This document shows positions 25,534 to 35,021 of a stretch of DNA of 64,000 nt, one piece after another (the stretch's first letter is position 1; the number at the start of each line of letters is the position of its first letter). The stretch is from Marimonas arenosa (GTDB lineage Bacteria > Pseudomonadota > Alphaproteobacteria > Rhodobacterales > Rhodobacteraceae): the NCBI RefSeq assembly GCF_030848945.1, contig NZ_JANHAX010000008.1, positions 1 through 64,000 on the forward strand, in the 5' to 3' direction. The notes under the pieces were generated by a model. The model saw only the letters and a list, made by a program, of their open reading frames with translations, had not been told where the DNA came from and made no database searches. The position numbers and the translations under genes were made by a program.

Positions 25534-26790
25534 ATGCCGGAGAGACGGTTCCTGAGCGATATCCTGCGCCGCGTCGCCTTCGGCGCCTGGCCGGGCGCGC
25601 GACATGGCGGCGACCTGCCTGAGATGTGCCACGAGCTGCTGGGCGAGCGCAGCGAAGCCTCGGGCCTGGTGCTGGGACGAGAGATCCTCGATGTCTATGA
25701 AGCCGCCGATGCCGAGGCGCGCGCGTCCTTCTTCGAGGCGCTGGCGCAGGCATTCGGGGTGGACGAGGCGGCGCTTGAAGCCGCGATAACGGCTTGGCGG
25801 CCGGGCGACGGCGAAGCCGCGCGAAGGCTGCACGCGGCGGCTGAGCCGAGAAGCCAGGAGTTGATCCGGGTGCTGAACCGCGTGCCGGGGGCCACCGCAC
25901 GGCTGGTGCGGATGCGGGCCGATCTGCTGGGTCTGATCAAGGCGCGACCGCATCTGAGGGGGCTGGACGGGGATTTCCGCCATCTGTTCGCGTCGTGGTT
26001 CAATCGCGGCTTCCTCGAACTGCGCCGGGTCGACTGGTCGACGCCGGCGGCGGTGCTGGAGAAGATCATCGCCTATGAGGCGGTGCATGCGATTTCAGGC
26101 TGGGACGATCTGCGTGCCCGCGTGGCCGACCCGGACCGGCGGCTTTTCGGATTTTTTCATCCGGCGATGCCGGGCGAGCCGCTGATTTTCGTCGAGGTGG
26201 CGCTGATGGACCGGGTGCCGGGAGCGATTGCCGAGATCCTCGCGGAGGGACGCGAACCGCTTGACCCGGGCGCGGCGAAGGTGGCGGTGTTCTACTCGAT
26301 TTCTAACTGCCAGAAGGGGCTCAAAGGCATTTCCTTCGGCAATTTCCTGATCAAGCAGGTGGTGGCCGAGCTGTCGGCCGAACTGCCGGGGCTGGAGACC
26401 TTCGTGACGCTGTCGCCGGTGCCGGGGCTGCGCGCCTTTGTCGACGCCGCCGGACCGGACGACCCGGTACTGGCCGGAGTCAATCTTCCAGCGGACGCTG
26501 CGCCCGACGATGAAACGACGCGCCGGTTGGCGGCGCGCTACCTGACGCAGGCGCGGCGCGACGGGGGCACGGCCTTCGATCCGGTGGCGCATTTTCACCT
26601 CTCGAACGGGGCCGAACTGTACGACATTCACGGCGCGGGCGATCTTTCGGACGCCGGACGGCGCAATGCCTGGGGCGTGATGGTGAACTACCTGTACGAT
26701 CCGGTAAAGACCGAAGCCAACCACCGGAGCTATGCCCATGACGGGGCGGTGGCGATGTCGTCGAAAGTCCGGGCGTTGGCGAAGAAATAG
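25534..26790 (+). CDS. matA: Malonyl-CoA decarboxylase
   Basis: 418 residues. It converts malonyl-CoA to acetyl-CoA and CO2. The N-terminal helical oligomerisation domain is followed by the acetyltransferase-like catalytic domain, with LFGFFHPAMPGEPLIFVEVA, the active-site Ser in AVFYSISNCQKGLKGISFGN and the catalytic His in HFHLSNGAEL. It completes the malonate pathway with the downstream synthetase: malonate to malonyl-CoA to acetyl-CoA. Confidence 0.94.
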   Translation: MPERRFLSDILRRVAFGAWPGARHGGDLPEMCHELLGERSEASGLVLGREILDVYEAADAEARASFFEALAQAFGVDEAALEAAITAWRPGDGEAARRLHAAAEPRSQELIRVLNRVPGATARLVRMRADLLGLIKARPHLRGLDGDFRHLFASWFNRGFLELRRVDWSTPAAVLEKIIAYEAVHAISGWDDLRARVADPDRRLFGFFHPAMPGEPLIFVEVALMDRVPGAIAEILAEGREPLDPGAAKVAVFYSISNCQKGLKGISFGNFLIKQVVAELSAELPGLETFVTLSPVPGLRAFVDAAGPDDPVLAGVNLPADAAPDDETTRRLAARYLTQARRDGGTAFDPVAHFHLSNGAELYDIHGAGDLSDAGRRNAWGVMVNYLYDPVKTEANHRSYAHDGAVAMSSKVRALAKK

Positions 26791-26801
26791 GGAGACGGGT
26801 G

Positions 26802-28325
26802 ATGTATCAGGGCAACCATCTGGGCGAGGCGATCTCGCGGGCGTCGGACGGGCGGCGGGACGCCCTGTTCCTGGAGCACGGGATCACCGGAGAACGGGTG
26901 AGCTATGGCGATTTCTGGGCCGGGGCCGAGCGGATGGCTGCCGCGTTGCTGCGAGCCGGGCTCGAGCCGGGCGACCGGGTCGCAGTCCAGGCGGACAAGA
27001 CCGTGGCGATGCTGGAGCTTTACGTCGGTTGCGTGCTGGCGGGCGGCGTGTTTCTGCCGCTCAACACCGCCTATACGCCGGCCGAGATCGAATATTTCCT
27101 GACCGATGCCGCGCCGCGGGTTTTCGTCTGCGACCCGGGCAAGCTGGAGGCCCTGACGCCAATTGCCGAAACCGCCGGTGTCACGCGGGTCTTCACCCTG
27201 GCCGGCGACGAGACCGGCACCCTGGCGCAGGCGCGCGACGCCGAGGCGCCGGGCCTTGCCGCCGTGCCGCGCAGCGGCGATGATCTTGCGGCGATCCTTT
27301 ATACCTCCGGTACGACCGGGAGGTCGAAGGGGGCGATGCTGACGCATCGGGCGCTGGCGTCGAATTCCGAGGCGCTGCGGGACTACTGGCGGTTTACCGA
27401 CAAAGACGTACTGATCCATGCGCTGCCGATCTTTCATACCCATGGCCTTTTCGTTGCCACCAACGTGACGTTGATGGCGGGCGGCGCCTGCCTGTTCCTG
27501 CCCGGATTCGATGCCGCGAAGATCATCGAGCTGATGCCGCGGGCGACAGCGCTGATGGGAGTGCCGACCTTCTATGTCCGGCTGCTGGACCAGCCGGAGC
27601 TGGCGCAGGCGGCGAAGGGGATGCGGCTTTTCATTTCCGGATCGGCGCCGCTTTTGGCGGAGACGCACGAGAAATGGCGCGAAGCCACCGGGCACGCGAT
27701 CCTAGAGCGCTATGGCATGACCGAGACCAACATGAACGCGTCGAATCCTTACGATGGCGAGCGGCGGCCGGGCACGGTCGGGTTCCCGCTGCCGGGCGTG
27801 GAGCTGAAGGTGTGCAATGCCGAGACCGGCGCCGAGGTGGCGCAAGGCGACATCGGGGTGATCGAGGTGCGCGGACCGAACGTATTCGCCGGCTACTGGC
27901 AGATGCCCGAGAAGACGGCCGAGGAACTGCGGGCGGATGGTTGGTTCATCACCGGCGACCTCGGCAAGATCGACGGGGACGGATATGTGCATATCGTCGG
28001 GCGCGGCAAGGACCTGATCATCTCGGGCGGTTTCAATGTCTATCCCAAGGAGGTGGAAGAGGCGATCGACGATCTGCCGGGAGTGAACGAAAGCGCGGTG
28101 ATCGGTGTGCCGCATCCCGATTTCGGCGAGGGCGTGGTGGCGGTGGTGGTGCCCGAGCCCGGGGCGAAGTTGACCGCGGAGGGCGTGTTGGCGGGGATTG
28201 CCGACCGTCTGGCCAAGTTCAAGCGACCCAAGCGGGTGCTGATCATCGACGCCCTGCCGCGCAACACAATGGGCAAGGTGCAGAAGAACCTTCTGCGCGA
28301 GGAGTATGCGGGCCTGCTGAGCTGA
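26802..28325 (+). CDS. matB: Malonyl-CoA synthetase (adenylate-forming)
   Basis: 507 residues from ATG 26802 (a GTG three bases earlier is also in frame). ANL-superfamily signatures are complete: the phosphate loop ILYTSGTTGRSKGAMLTH, ERYGMTETNM, GWFITGDLGKID, and the C-terminal Lys in LPRNTMGKVQK. MatB makes malonyl-CoA from malonate, CoA and ATP. Placement directly after matA supports malonate as the substrate. No transporter gene follows, so uptake is encoded elsewhere. Confidence 0.93.
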   Translation: MYQGNHLGEAISRASDGRRDALFLEHGITGERVSYGDFWAGAERMAAALLRAGLEPGDRVAVQADKTVAMLELYVGCVLAGGVFLPLNTAYTPAEIEYFLTDAAPRVFVCDPGKLEALTPIAETAGVTRVFTLAGDETGTLAQARDAEAPGLAAVPRSGDDLAAILYTSGTTGRSKGAMLTHRALASNSEALRDYWRFTDKDVLIHALPIFHTHGLFVATNVTLMAGGACLFLPGFDAAKIIELMPRATALMGVPTFYVRLLDQPELAQAAKGMRLFISGSAPLLAETHEKWREATGHAILERYGMTETNMNASNPYDGERRPGTVGFPLPGVELKVCNAETGAEVAQGDIGVIEVRGPNVFAGYWQMPEKTAEELRADGWFITGDLGKIDGDGYVHIVGRGKDLIISGGFNVYPKEVEEAIDDLPGVNESAVIGVPHPDFGEGVVAVVVPEPGAKLTAEGVLAGIADRLAKFKRPKRVLIIDALPRNTMGKVQKNLLREEYAGLLS

Positions 28326-28363
28326 GGTGGCGCGCTGCGTTGGTGCCGCCGAATGGCCCGCCG

Positions 28364-28999
28364 TCAATGATCGCGTGTCAATGCGGGCGGAGTGGCCTGA
28401 AAGCCGCGTTTGCCCGGAGTAATCTGCCAGTGTTTCACCGGGGCGGTGCGGGCGCGCAGGCGGGTCAGCGTCCAGGCCCGGGCCTCGGCAGTGTGGGCGG
28501 GCTGCATCCGCCAGCGGCTTTCCACCCCCGGCGCGCCGCCGTCGCCGGGGGTGAGGATCAGCCCCAGCGGCGCGACGGGACCCTCCTGCGCGCCGGTCTC
28601 GGCGGCGAGGTGCAGCCGCCTTATGGGGGTGAGGCCGGGCGGTTTGGGCAGGTCGGCCACGACGAGCGGCACGAGGCCGGTGCGCAGGCTTTCTTCCATG
28701 CACCACAGGATGTCGATCGGCCGTTCGGGGGCGATGAAGGTGAACCGACCCGGCTGGGCGATATCGGCGAGTCCTTCGGGGTTGAGCTGGGCCGGCTCCC
28801 ATTTCAGGGAAATCCAGAACACCGGCCCCTCTGTCCGTGCCGCGAGCCACGCGGCGAAGCTGCGCCGTGCCGCGCCGCAGGCCTCGTGCAGGCGGGCGGG
28901 CGCGAGGGTGATGTCGGGCGCGTTGTCCGGGGTCAGCGCGAGTCCGGGAGTATCGCGATGCGGCCGGCGCGACAGTAAGGGATGGGCGTGGAGCGTCAT
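28364..28999 (-). CDS. ImuA/SulA-like RecA-fold protein
   Basis: 211 residues. ARLHEACGAARRSFAAWLAA, RPIDILWCMEESLRTGLVPL, VVADLPKPPGLTPIRRLHLA and GGAPGVESRWRMQPA follow the pattern of ImuA proteins, RecA-related partners of the ImuB/DnaE2 damage-tolerance polymerase. A normal Walker A motif is not visible. No imuB or dnaE2 lies nearby, so it may have another job. The downstream end faces matB. Confidence 0.55.
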   Translation of the reverse strand: MTLHAHPLLSRRPHRDTPGLALTPDNAPDITLAPARLHEACGAARRSFAAWLAARTEGPVFWISLKWEPAQLNPEGLADIAQPGRFTFIAPERPIDILWCMEESLRTGLVPLVVADLPKPPGLTPIRRLHLAAETGAQEGPVAPLGLILTPGDGGAPGVESRWRMQPAHTAEARAWTLTRLRARTAPVKHWQITPGKRGFQATPPALTRDH

Positions 29000-29143
29000 G
29001 GCGGCAGAATATGATGTTCATGATTTGTTCGCAATGCTGATCGTGACGGTGATCACCTGGGCGTACTCTCGGGCGGCAAAGAAAACCCTTGCCAGATCAC
29101 AAATTCGCATATGACTATGTTCGCATAAAAAGGGAGGACCAAA

Positions 29144-29605
29144 ATGCAACTGTCCAAGAAATGGGCAGCGCTTGTCGCTGCTATCGCAATGTTTTTCGCC
29201 GCACCGGTTCTGGCGCATGATCTGCCGACGGATCACGAGACCCACCGCATCGCCATCCAGGTGAGCGACAACAACCCCGGCACCTTTCAGAAGGCGCTGA
29301 ACAACGCTGCCAACATGTCGAAGTTTTTCCTTGCCCGGGGCGAGGATTACGAGATCGAGATCGTCGCTTACAACGCGGGCCTGCACCTGTTGCGCAGCGA
29401 TACCTCGCCGGTGGCCGACCGCGTCAAGAACTTTTCGCAAAGCGTGCCGAACGTGACCTTCTCGGCCTGTGGCAACACCATCAAGGGGATGACCAAGAAG
29501 GACGGCAAGGAACCGCAGCTTGTGGAGAATGCCCGGGTCGTGCCCGGCGGCGTGATCCGCCTGATGGAGCTGAGTGACCAGGGCTATTTCATGATCCGGC
29601 CCTGA
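29144..29605 (+). CDS. Exported DsrE-family protein
   Basis: 153 residues with a signal peptide (about 1-24, cleavage PVLA-HD) and a strong GGAGG ribosome binding site. The mature domain is DsrE-like: HRIAIQVSDNNPGTFQKALN, FLARGEDYEIEIVAYNAGLH, and one conserved Cys in VTFSACGNTIKGM. Such proteins can carry sulfur or bind small thiols in the periplasm; the substrate is unknown. It is monocistronic and ended by a strong terminator. Confidence 0.82.
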   Translation: MQLSKKWAALVAAIAMFFAAPVLAHDLPTDHETHRIAIQVSDNNPGTFQKALNNAANMSKFFLARGEDYEIEIVAYNAGLHLLRSDTSPVADRVKNFSQSVPNVTFSACGNTIKGMTKKDGKEPQLVENARVVPGGVIRLMELSDQGYFMIRP

Positions 29606-29651
29606 GCGGGCCAGCGGGGGGTTGCGCCCCCGGGTTTTGATCGCCAGTGTG

Positions 29652-29679
29652 CCCCCTGTTGCGGAACAGGGGGTTTTTT
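29652..29679 (+). terminator. Strong intrinsic terminator overlapping the next gene's ribosome binding site
   Basis: CCCCCTGTT pairs with AACAGGGGG around a GCGG loop, followed by six T. The AGGGGG of the 3' arm is also the only Shine-Dalgarno-like sequence before the ATG at 29681. Confidence 0.85.
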
Positions 29680-29680
29680 C

Positions 29681-30724
29681 ATGCGCAGGATCAAGCTGGC
29701 CGGCGGGGCGCTGGAAGTGTCGGAGCTGTGCCTGGGGTCGATGACCTGGGGCACGCAGAACACGGCCGGTGAAGCCTTCGGACAGATCGACCGGGCGCTG
29801 GATGCCGGCGTCGATTTCATCGACACCGCCGAGATGTACCCGGTCAACCCGATCAGCGCCGAAACCCAAGGGGCAAGCGAGGCAATCATCGGCCAATGGC
29901 TGGCGAGGACCGGCCGGCGCGGCGACGTGGTGCTGGCCACCAAGATCACCGGCGACGGCCACAAGCATATCCGCGACGGCCGCGGTTTCACCGCTGACGA
30001 CGTGGCACCGGCGGTGGAGGGCAGCCTGAAACGGCTGCAGAGCGACCATATCGACCTTTACCAGCTGCACTGGCCCAACCGCGGCTCCTACATGTTCCGC
30101 AAGAACTGGACCTACGACCCGTCGCGCCAAGACCGGGCGGCGACGATCCAGCACATGGAGGACATGCTGGGTGCGCTGGGCCGCGAGGTCGAGAAAGGCC
30201 GGATCCGCACCTTCGGCCTGTCGAACGAAAGCGCCTGGGGCACCGCGCAATGGCTGGCCATGGCCGAGCGGACGGGCGGGCCGCGCGTCGCCTCGGTGCA
30301 GAACGAATATTCGTTGCTGTGTCGCCTGTTCGATACCGACATGGCCGAACTCAGCGTCAACGAGGATGTGCCGCTGTTAGCGTTTTCGCCGCTAGCGACG
30401 GGGCTGCTGACCGGAAAGTACCAGCATGGCGCGGTGCCAGAGGGCTCGCGCATGACGCTCAATCCCAAGCTGGGAGGGCGCAAGACCGAGCGGGTTTTCG
30501 GGGCGGTGGAGGCTTATCTCGAGATCGCCGGTGCGCACGGACTGGAGCCGGTGCAGATGGCGTTGGCCTGGCATCGGACCCGGCCGTTCACCTCGATCCC
30601 GATCTTCGGGGCGACGCGCCCTGACCAGTTGGAGCTGGCGCTGGGGTCGGCGGAGGTGGCGCTGCCGCCGGAGGTGGTGGAGGCCATCGACGCCGCGCAC
30701 CGGGCTCACCCGATGCCCTATTGA
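29681..30724 (+). CDS. Aldo/keto reductase (Tas-type)
   Basis: 347 residues, a complete (beta/alpha)8 NADPH-dependent reductase. The catalytic tetrad is visible: Asp and Tyr in DFIDTAEMYPV, Lys in VVLATKITG, His in DLYQLHWPNR. Length and the insertion RGSYMFRKNWTYDPSRQDRA match E. coli Tas. The start lies one base after the T-run of a terminator, so initiation uses a signal inside the hairpin. Substrate unknown. Confidence 0.88.
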   Translation: MRRIKLAGGALEVSELCLGSMTWGTQNTAGEAFGQIDRALDAGVDFIDTAEMYPVNPISAETQGASEAIIGQWLARTGRRGDVVLATKITGDGHKHIRDGRGFTADDVAPAVEGSLKRLQSDHIDLYQLHWPNRGSYMFRKNWTYDPSRQDRAATIQHMEDMLGALGREVEKGRIRTFGLSNESAWGTAQWLAMAERTGGPRVASVQNEYSLLCRLFDTDMAELSVNEDVPLLAFSPLATGLLTGKYQHGAVPEGSRMTLNPKLGGRKTERVFGAVEAYLEIAGAHGLEPVQMALAWHRTRPFTSIPIFGATRPDQLELALGSAEVALPPEVVEAIDAAHRAHPMPY

Positions 30725-30742
30725 CCGGCGCTGGCAGCGGGA

Positions 30743-32044
30743 TCAGTCGGCCACCTGTCCGCCCAGCAGGACCTCGAGCCGGCGGACGCGCATTTCCAGC
30801 GCATCGCGGTCGGCCTCGAGTGCGGGGATACGGCGAACTTGCCGTTCCAGTTCGGCAATGTAGATATGCGCGTGTTCGAGCTCGTTGAGCATCCGGCCGA
30901 GCTTGTCGGTCAGGTTGAAGGGCGCGCCTTCCGGGGTGGGCCCGACATTGGGCAGGTGACCGAGGGAAAACATACGATCCGCATGCTCGGCAATCGAGGG
31001 CAGGTCGTAATCTTGCGAAAACACCCGGTCGCAGCCGCCGCCGCAGGTGGTGCCGCCGGTGGTCAGGCTGCCAGTGAGGACGGCGTCGCCAGTGGGCTGA
31101 ATCTCGAAAAGCTTGGTCTTGGCTGAGGAGGCCGAGCCGACAGCGCCCTGCTTGAGGATGAAGTTGGTACCGGCGCCGAACGACCATTCGCCGCCGGTAT
31201 CGTTATTGGCCATGACGATTTCCGGGCGACCGTTGTTCTGCAATTCGAGCAGGGTGCGGGGCGCAGTTGCCGAATTTTCTTCGACCAGGATCTTGGCGCT
31301 GCCGTTCAAGCGGCGGATATGCAGCGCGCTGTTGGGGCTGGACGTGCCCATCCCTATATCGCTGTCGTTTTCGATATAGATCGCGTTCGTAGGCGCACCT
31401 GTCTCTATGCGGAAAGGCATGGTCGACCCGTTGGTGGCATCCATGACAAAGAAACTGGCCTCGTTGCCGGCGATGTCCCAGGTTTGCACGGAAAAGCCGT
31501 AGGAGCCATCCTGTTCCAGCCGCAGAGTGGCAGTGTTTCCATCAACGACATGAAGCTCTGCACTTGGTTCGGACGTCCCGAGGCCGATCCTCCCGTCAAA
31601 GTCGACATAAAGCGCGTTGGTGGGAGCGGTGCCTTCGATGGTGAACGGGATGGTGTTCGAGTCCCTGTCCTGGACTGCGAACCGCTCGGGCCCGCCGGCG
31701 GTGGTGTCGTTGATGAGAAGACTCCAATCGCGGTCGGGATAAGAGACGCTGGATGTGTCGAAAAATTCGATCGTCGGGTTGGCCGCCCGAAGTTTCAAAA
31801 GGGTCTGGTTTTCGAAGGTTTCGGCGTCGACACAGCCGTTGCCGATGCAGACCTTGCCGTCGAGCACACTGACATCGGTGACGAAGAGGTCGGCTGAGGT
31901 GGTATCGCCGCCGTCATTGATGTTGACGCCGGTCGAGAAGGTGTCGAGCGCATAGGCAGGGGTGACCGGGTAGTTCAATGCGCCCGCTGCAGCCAGGGCA
32001 ACGAGGACCGTGCGGAAAGCATGAGAGCGAAAGCAGATCTTCAT
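30743..32044 (-). CDS. Secreted fibre-like protein, copy 5 (distant paralogue)
   Basis: 433 residues from ATG 32044, with GGGAGGA upstream and a signal peptide (MKICFRSHAFRTVLVALAAA, cleavage near AYA-LD). It carries an extra N-terminal segment before the family core, then CIGNGC, FFDTSSVSYPDRDW, NALYVDFDGRIGLGTSEP, ATLRLEQDGSYGFSVQTWDI, DSDIGMGTSSPNSALHI, LELQNNGRPEIVMANNDT, LTTGGTTCGGGCD, YDLPSIAEHADRMFSLGHLP, LTDKLGRMLNELEHAHIYIA and a coiled coil. It lies 24 kb from the main array, downstream of pckA. Confidence 0.85.
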   Translation of the reverse strand: MKICFRSHAFRTVLVALAAAGALNYPVTPAYALDTFSTGVNINDGGDTTSADLFVTDVSVLDGKVCIGNGCVDAETFENQTLLKLRAANPTIEFFDTSSVSYPDRDWSLLINDTTAGGPERFAVQDRDSNTIPFTIEGTAPTNALYVDFDGRIGLGTSEPSAELHVVDGNTATLRLEQDGSYGFSVQTWDIAGNEASFFVMDATNGSTMPFRIETGAPTNAIYIENDSDIGMGTSSPNSALHIRRLNGSAKILVEENSATAPRTLLELQNNGRPEIVMANNDTGGEWSFGAGTNFILKQGAVGSASSAKTKLFEIQPTGDAVLTGSLTTGGTTCGGGCDRVFSQDYDLPSIAEHADRMFSLGHLPNVGPTPEGAPFNLTDKLGRMLNELEHAHIYIAELERQVRRIPALEADRDALEMRVRRLEVLLGGQVAD

Positions 32045-32198
32045 GAGGGGCGTCCTCCCAGGATTTGGCGCAACCGGGTACCGGTGCTTTTCCGCCGGTC
32101 GGGTTGCCGGCGGGCTCCGGTCGAAGGTTACGACAGAACGCGGCGGTTCGCATACCCCAAACGAGGTATGCGGGTGACGAACGCTTTGTCCCGGAAAG

Positions 32199-32226
32199 AA
32201 AAAACCCCGGCTCAATTGAGCCGGGG
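32199..32226 (-). terminator. Intrinsic terminator of pckA
   Basis: Perfect 22-bp palindrome CCCCGGCTCAATTGAGCCGGGG followed on the minus strand by a run of T, about 40 bases past the pckA stop. Confidence 0.9.
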
Positions 32227-32264
32227 CCGTTCATTCGCAGGTAGGCGCTTGCGCGGTTCGCACG

Positions 32265-33863
32265 TCAGCCGATTGCAGCCGCCTTCACGTCATCGTCGAT
32301 GTAGGGCACGTACTGCTCGAAATTTTCTGAGAACATCCCCACCAACTTGGTTGCGGCGGCGTCATAGGCGTCCTTGTCGGCCCAGGTCGAACGCGGGTCG
32401 AGCAGGCCGGCGTCGACGCCGGGCACGGTGACCGGGACGTCGAAACCGAAATTCGGGTCCTTGCGGAAGGTGGCCTCATTGAGCGAGCCGTCGAGCGCTG
32501 CGGTCAGAAGCGCGCGGGTGGCCTTGATTGGCATCCGCGAGCCGGTGCCGTAGGCGCCGCCGGTCCAGCCGGTGTTGACCAGCCAGCAGGTGGCGCCATG
32601 CTTGGCGATCTTTTCACGCAGGAGGTTGCCGTAAGCCTCGGGGCGGCGCGGCATGAAGGGGGCGCCGAAGCAGGTGCTGAACGTCGGTTCGGGTTCGGTC
32701 ACGCCGCGTTCGGTGCCGGCAACCTTCGAGGTGAAGCCAGAGAGGAAGTGATACATCGCCTGCGCCGGGGTCAGCCGGGCGATCGGCGGCAGAACCCCGA
32801 AGGCGTCGCAGGTGAGCATGATCACGTTCTTCGGGTGGCCGCCAAGCGCGCTGTCGGAGGCATTCGGAATATAGTCGAGCGGATAGGCGCAGCGCATGTT
32901 CGCGGTCAGGCTGTCGTCGTTGAAATCTAGCTCCTTGGTCTCTTCGTCATAGACCATGTTCTCGATCACGGTGCCGAACATCGAGCAGGTGTTATAGATC
33001 TCGGGCTCGGCTTCCGGATCCAGGCCGATGGTCTTGGCATAGCAGCCGCCTTCGAAATTGAACGTGCCGCGATCCGACCAGCCGTGTTCGTCATCGCCGA
33101 TCAGCGTGCGCGCGGGGTCGGCCGAGAGCGTGGTCTTGCCGGTGCCGGACAGACCGAAGAACACGGCGGTGTCGACCGGGTTGCCGTTGGCGTGGTTGGC
33201 CGAGCAGTGCATCGGCATGATGCCTTTTTCCGGCAGCAAGTAGTTGAGCAGGGTGAAGACAGATTTCTTGTTTTCGCCGGCATACTCGGTGTTGGCGATC
33301 AGGATCAGCTTGCGGTCGAAATTGAGCGCGATGACGGTGTCCGAACGGCAGTCATGGCGTTCGGGGTCGGCCTTGAAGCTGGGGCAGTTGATGACAGTGA
33401 AATCGGCGGTGAACCCATCGAGTGCGGCGCGGTCGGGGCGGCGCAGCATGTGGCGGATGAAAAGCCCGTGCCAGGCCAGTTCGGTGACCATGCGGACGTT
33501 GATTGCGTGCGCCGGGTCGGCGCCGCCGACCAGGTCCTGCACGTGATAGTCGCGGCCCTTCATGTGGTCGAGCATGTCATCGTAGAGGCGGTCGAAACCC
33601 TCCGGCGACATCGCGGCGTTGTTGTCCCACCAGATGCTGGCTTCGACCGAAGGGGTTTTCACCACGTGCTTGTCCTTGGGTGAGCGACCGGTGAATTTGC
33701 CGGTGGAGACGAGAAAGGTGCCGCCCTGGCCGAGATGGCCTTCGCCGGCCTTGAGCGCGGCTTCGATCAGCGCGGGCTCCATGAGGTTGTACCAGACATT
33801 GCCCAGCCCGCTGATACCTTGGTCTTCGAGCCGGAAGTTCGGGTTGACCCGTCCTGATGTCAT
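32265..33863 (-). CDS. pckA: Phosphoenolpyruvate carboxykinase (ATP)
   Basis: 532 residues, usual length. It converts oxaloacetate and ATP to PEP, the entry step of gluconeogenesis from TCA substrates. Motifs: [11 protein letters not shown] (oxaloacetate site), the kinase-1a P-loop GLSGTGKTT at about 237-245, [11 protein letters not shown] (metal site), and the adenine-binding segment [15 protein letters not shown]. It is divergent from chvI, an arrangement common in Rhodobacteraceae and Rhizobiales. Confidence 0.97.
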   Translation of the reverse strand: MTSGRVNPNFRLEDQGISGLGNVWYNLMEPALIEAALKAGEGHLGQGGTFLVSTGKFTGRSPKDKHVVKTPSVEASIWWDNNAAMSPEGFDRLYDDMLDHMKGRDYHVQDLVGGADPAHAINVRMVTELAWHGLFIRHMLRRPDRAALDGFTADFTVINCPSFKADPERHDCRSDTVIALNFDRKLILIANTEYAGENKKSVFTLLNYLLPEKGIMPMHCSANHANGNPVDTAVFFGLSGTGKTTLSADPARTLIGDDEHGWSDRGTFNFEGGCYAKTIGLDPEAEPEIYNTCSMFGTVIENMVYDEETKELDFNDDSLTANMRCAYPLDYIPNASDSALGGHPKNVIMLTCDAFGVLPPIARLTPAQAMYHFLSGFTSKVAGTERGVTEPEPTFSTCFGAPFMPRRPEAYGNLLREKIAKHGATCWLVNTGWTGGAYGTGSRMPIKATRALLTAALDGSLNEATFRKDPNFGFDVPVTVPGVDAGLLDPRSTWADKDAYDAAATKLVGMFSENFEQYVPYIDDDVKAAAIG

Positions 33864-34248
33864 GTTTCAATCGCTCCTGATTACGCGCCGAGTTCACCGC
33901 GGAATTTCTTGTCTTGCGTGGCCGCCGCATGAACAGCAACCGCCGGTCCGAAGGGGCCGGTGCGCGCGTCTTAACATGGGGAAATCGCGGGAGAACAGGC
34001 AGGTTTGCCACAGTTAGCGCAACCAGAGGCGGGTTAGCGCAACCAATGGCGGGATCGTGCCGCCAGATTTCCGATATGAAACAGATTGTGAGGGCAGCTA
34101 GCCGCTTGTTAGCCGCTTTTAAGCGTTTTTCGAGACACAATCGTGCGGAAAACGCGGCTGATTCGCAGTTTGGGATTGATTGTAAAGGTCAAAATGGTGA
34201 TTGTGCCTGAAAAAAGCAGGCGTAACGAGCAGAATAAGGACGTCACAC
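33864..34248. promoter_or_regulatory. Divergent pckA-chvI control region with tandem 13-bp repeats
   Basis: 385 bases without a gene. It holds two exact copies of GTTAGCGCAACCA at 34013-34025 and 34033-34045, exactly 20 bases apart (two helical turns), plus an AT-richer stretch before chvI. TTAGCGC resembles half of the operators of LacI-family regulators; in Sinorhizobium the LacI-type PckR controls pckA. The identity of the regulator here is inferred. Confidence 0.45.
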
Positions 34249-34950
34249 ATGTCTAAAATCGCCCTTGTGGACGATGACAGGAACATCCTGACATCGGTGG
34301 CCATGACCCTTGAGGCAGAGGGATTCGAGGTCGAAACCTATCACGACGGCCAGCAGGCGCTGGACGCGTTCAACCGCAAACTGCCGGACATGGCCGTGCT
34401 GGACATCAAGATGCCGCGCATGGACGGCATGGACCTGTTGCAGCGGCTGCGGCAGAAGACCTCGATGCCGGTGATCTTCCTGACCTCGAAGGATGACGAG
34501 ATCGACGAGGTTCTGGGCCTGCGTATGGGCGCCGACGATTACGTGAAAAAACCGTTCTCGCAGCGGTTGCTGGTCGAGCGGATCCGCGCGCTGCTGCGCC
34601 GCCAGGAGGCGGTCGAGGGCGACGTGGTCGGCGACACCGAGGAAACCAAGGTGATGGAGCGCGGTCATCTGCGGATGGACCCGCTGCGCCACGCGGTCGC
34701 CTGGAAAGGCGATGACGTGTCGCTGACGGTGACCGAGTTCCTGCTGCTGCAGGCGCTGGCGCAACGGCCGGGTTTCGTGAAGAGCCGTGACCAGCTGATG
34801 GACGTGGCCTACGACGACCAGGTCTATGTCGACGACCGCACGATCGACAGCCACATCAAGCGGTTGCGCAAGAAAATGCGGTCGGTCGATTCCGAGTTTT
34901 CGGCCATCGAGACGCTTTATGGGATCGGCTATCGCTACAACGAGGAATAG
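34249..34950 (+). CDS. chvI: Two-component response regulator ChvI
   Basis: 233 residues from ATG 34249 (AAGGA upstream). The receiver domain has VDDD at 7-10, the phosphoacceptor Asp52 in [12 protein letters not shown], Thr in FLTSKDDE and Lys in YVKKPFS. An OmpR-type winged helix follows ([49 protein letters not shown]). ChvI responds to acid and envelope stress through ChvG. Gene order with chvG, hprK and PTS genes is the conserved alphaproteobacterial one. Confidence 0.95.
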   Translation: MSKIALVDDDRNILTSVAMTLEAEGFEVETYHDGQQALDAFNRKLPDMAVLDIKMPRMDGMDLLQRLRQKTSMPVIFLTSKDDEIDEVLGLRMGADDYVKKPFSQRLLVERIRALLRRQEAVEGDVVGDTEETKVMERGHLRMDPLRHAVAWKGDDVSLTVTEFLLLQALAQRPGFVKSRDQLMDVAYDDQVYVDDRTIDSHIKRLRKKMRSVDSEFSAIETLYGIGYRYNEE

Positions 34951-34982
34951 GTCTGTCTTTTTCGGCGGGCCCGAGCAGAACC

Positions 34983-35002
34983 GGACCGCCAGAAGGCGGT
35001 CC
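34983..35002 (+). other. Hairpin between chvI and chvG
   Basis: GGACCGCC / GGCGGTCC with a 4-base AGAA loop and no T-run. It is more likely an mRNA-stability or partial attenuation element than a terminator. Confidence 0.45.
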
Positions 35003-35021
35003 ATGATCCGAAAGGACCGAC

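Noticed and set aside
27674..28978. 434-codon plus-strand open frame spanning the matB end and the next gene
   Set aside because: Overlaps matB in another frame and the ImuA-like gene in antisense; no start signal or domain.
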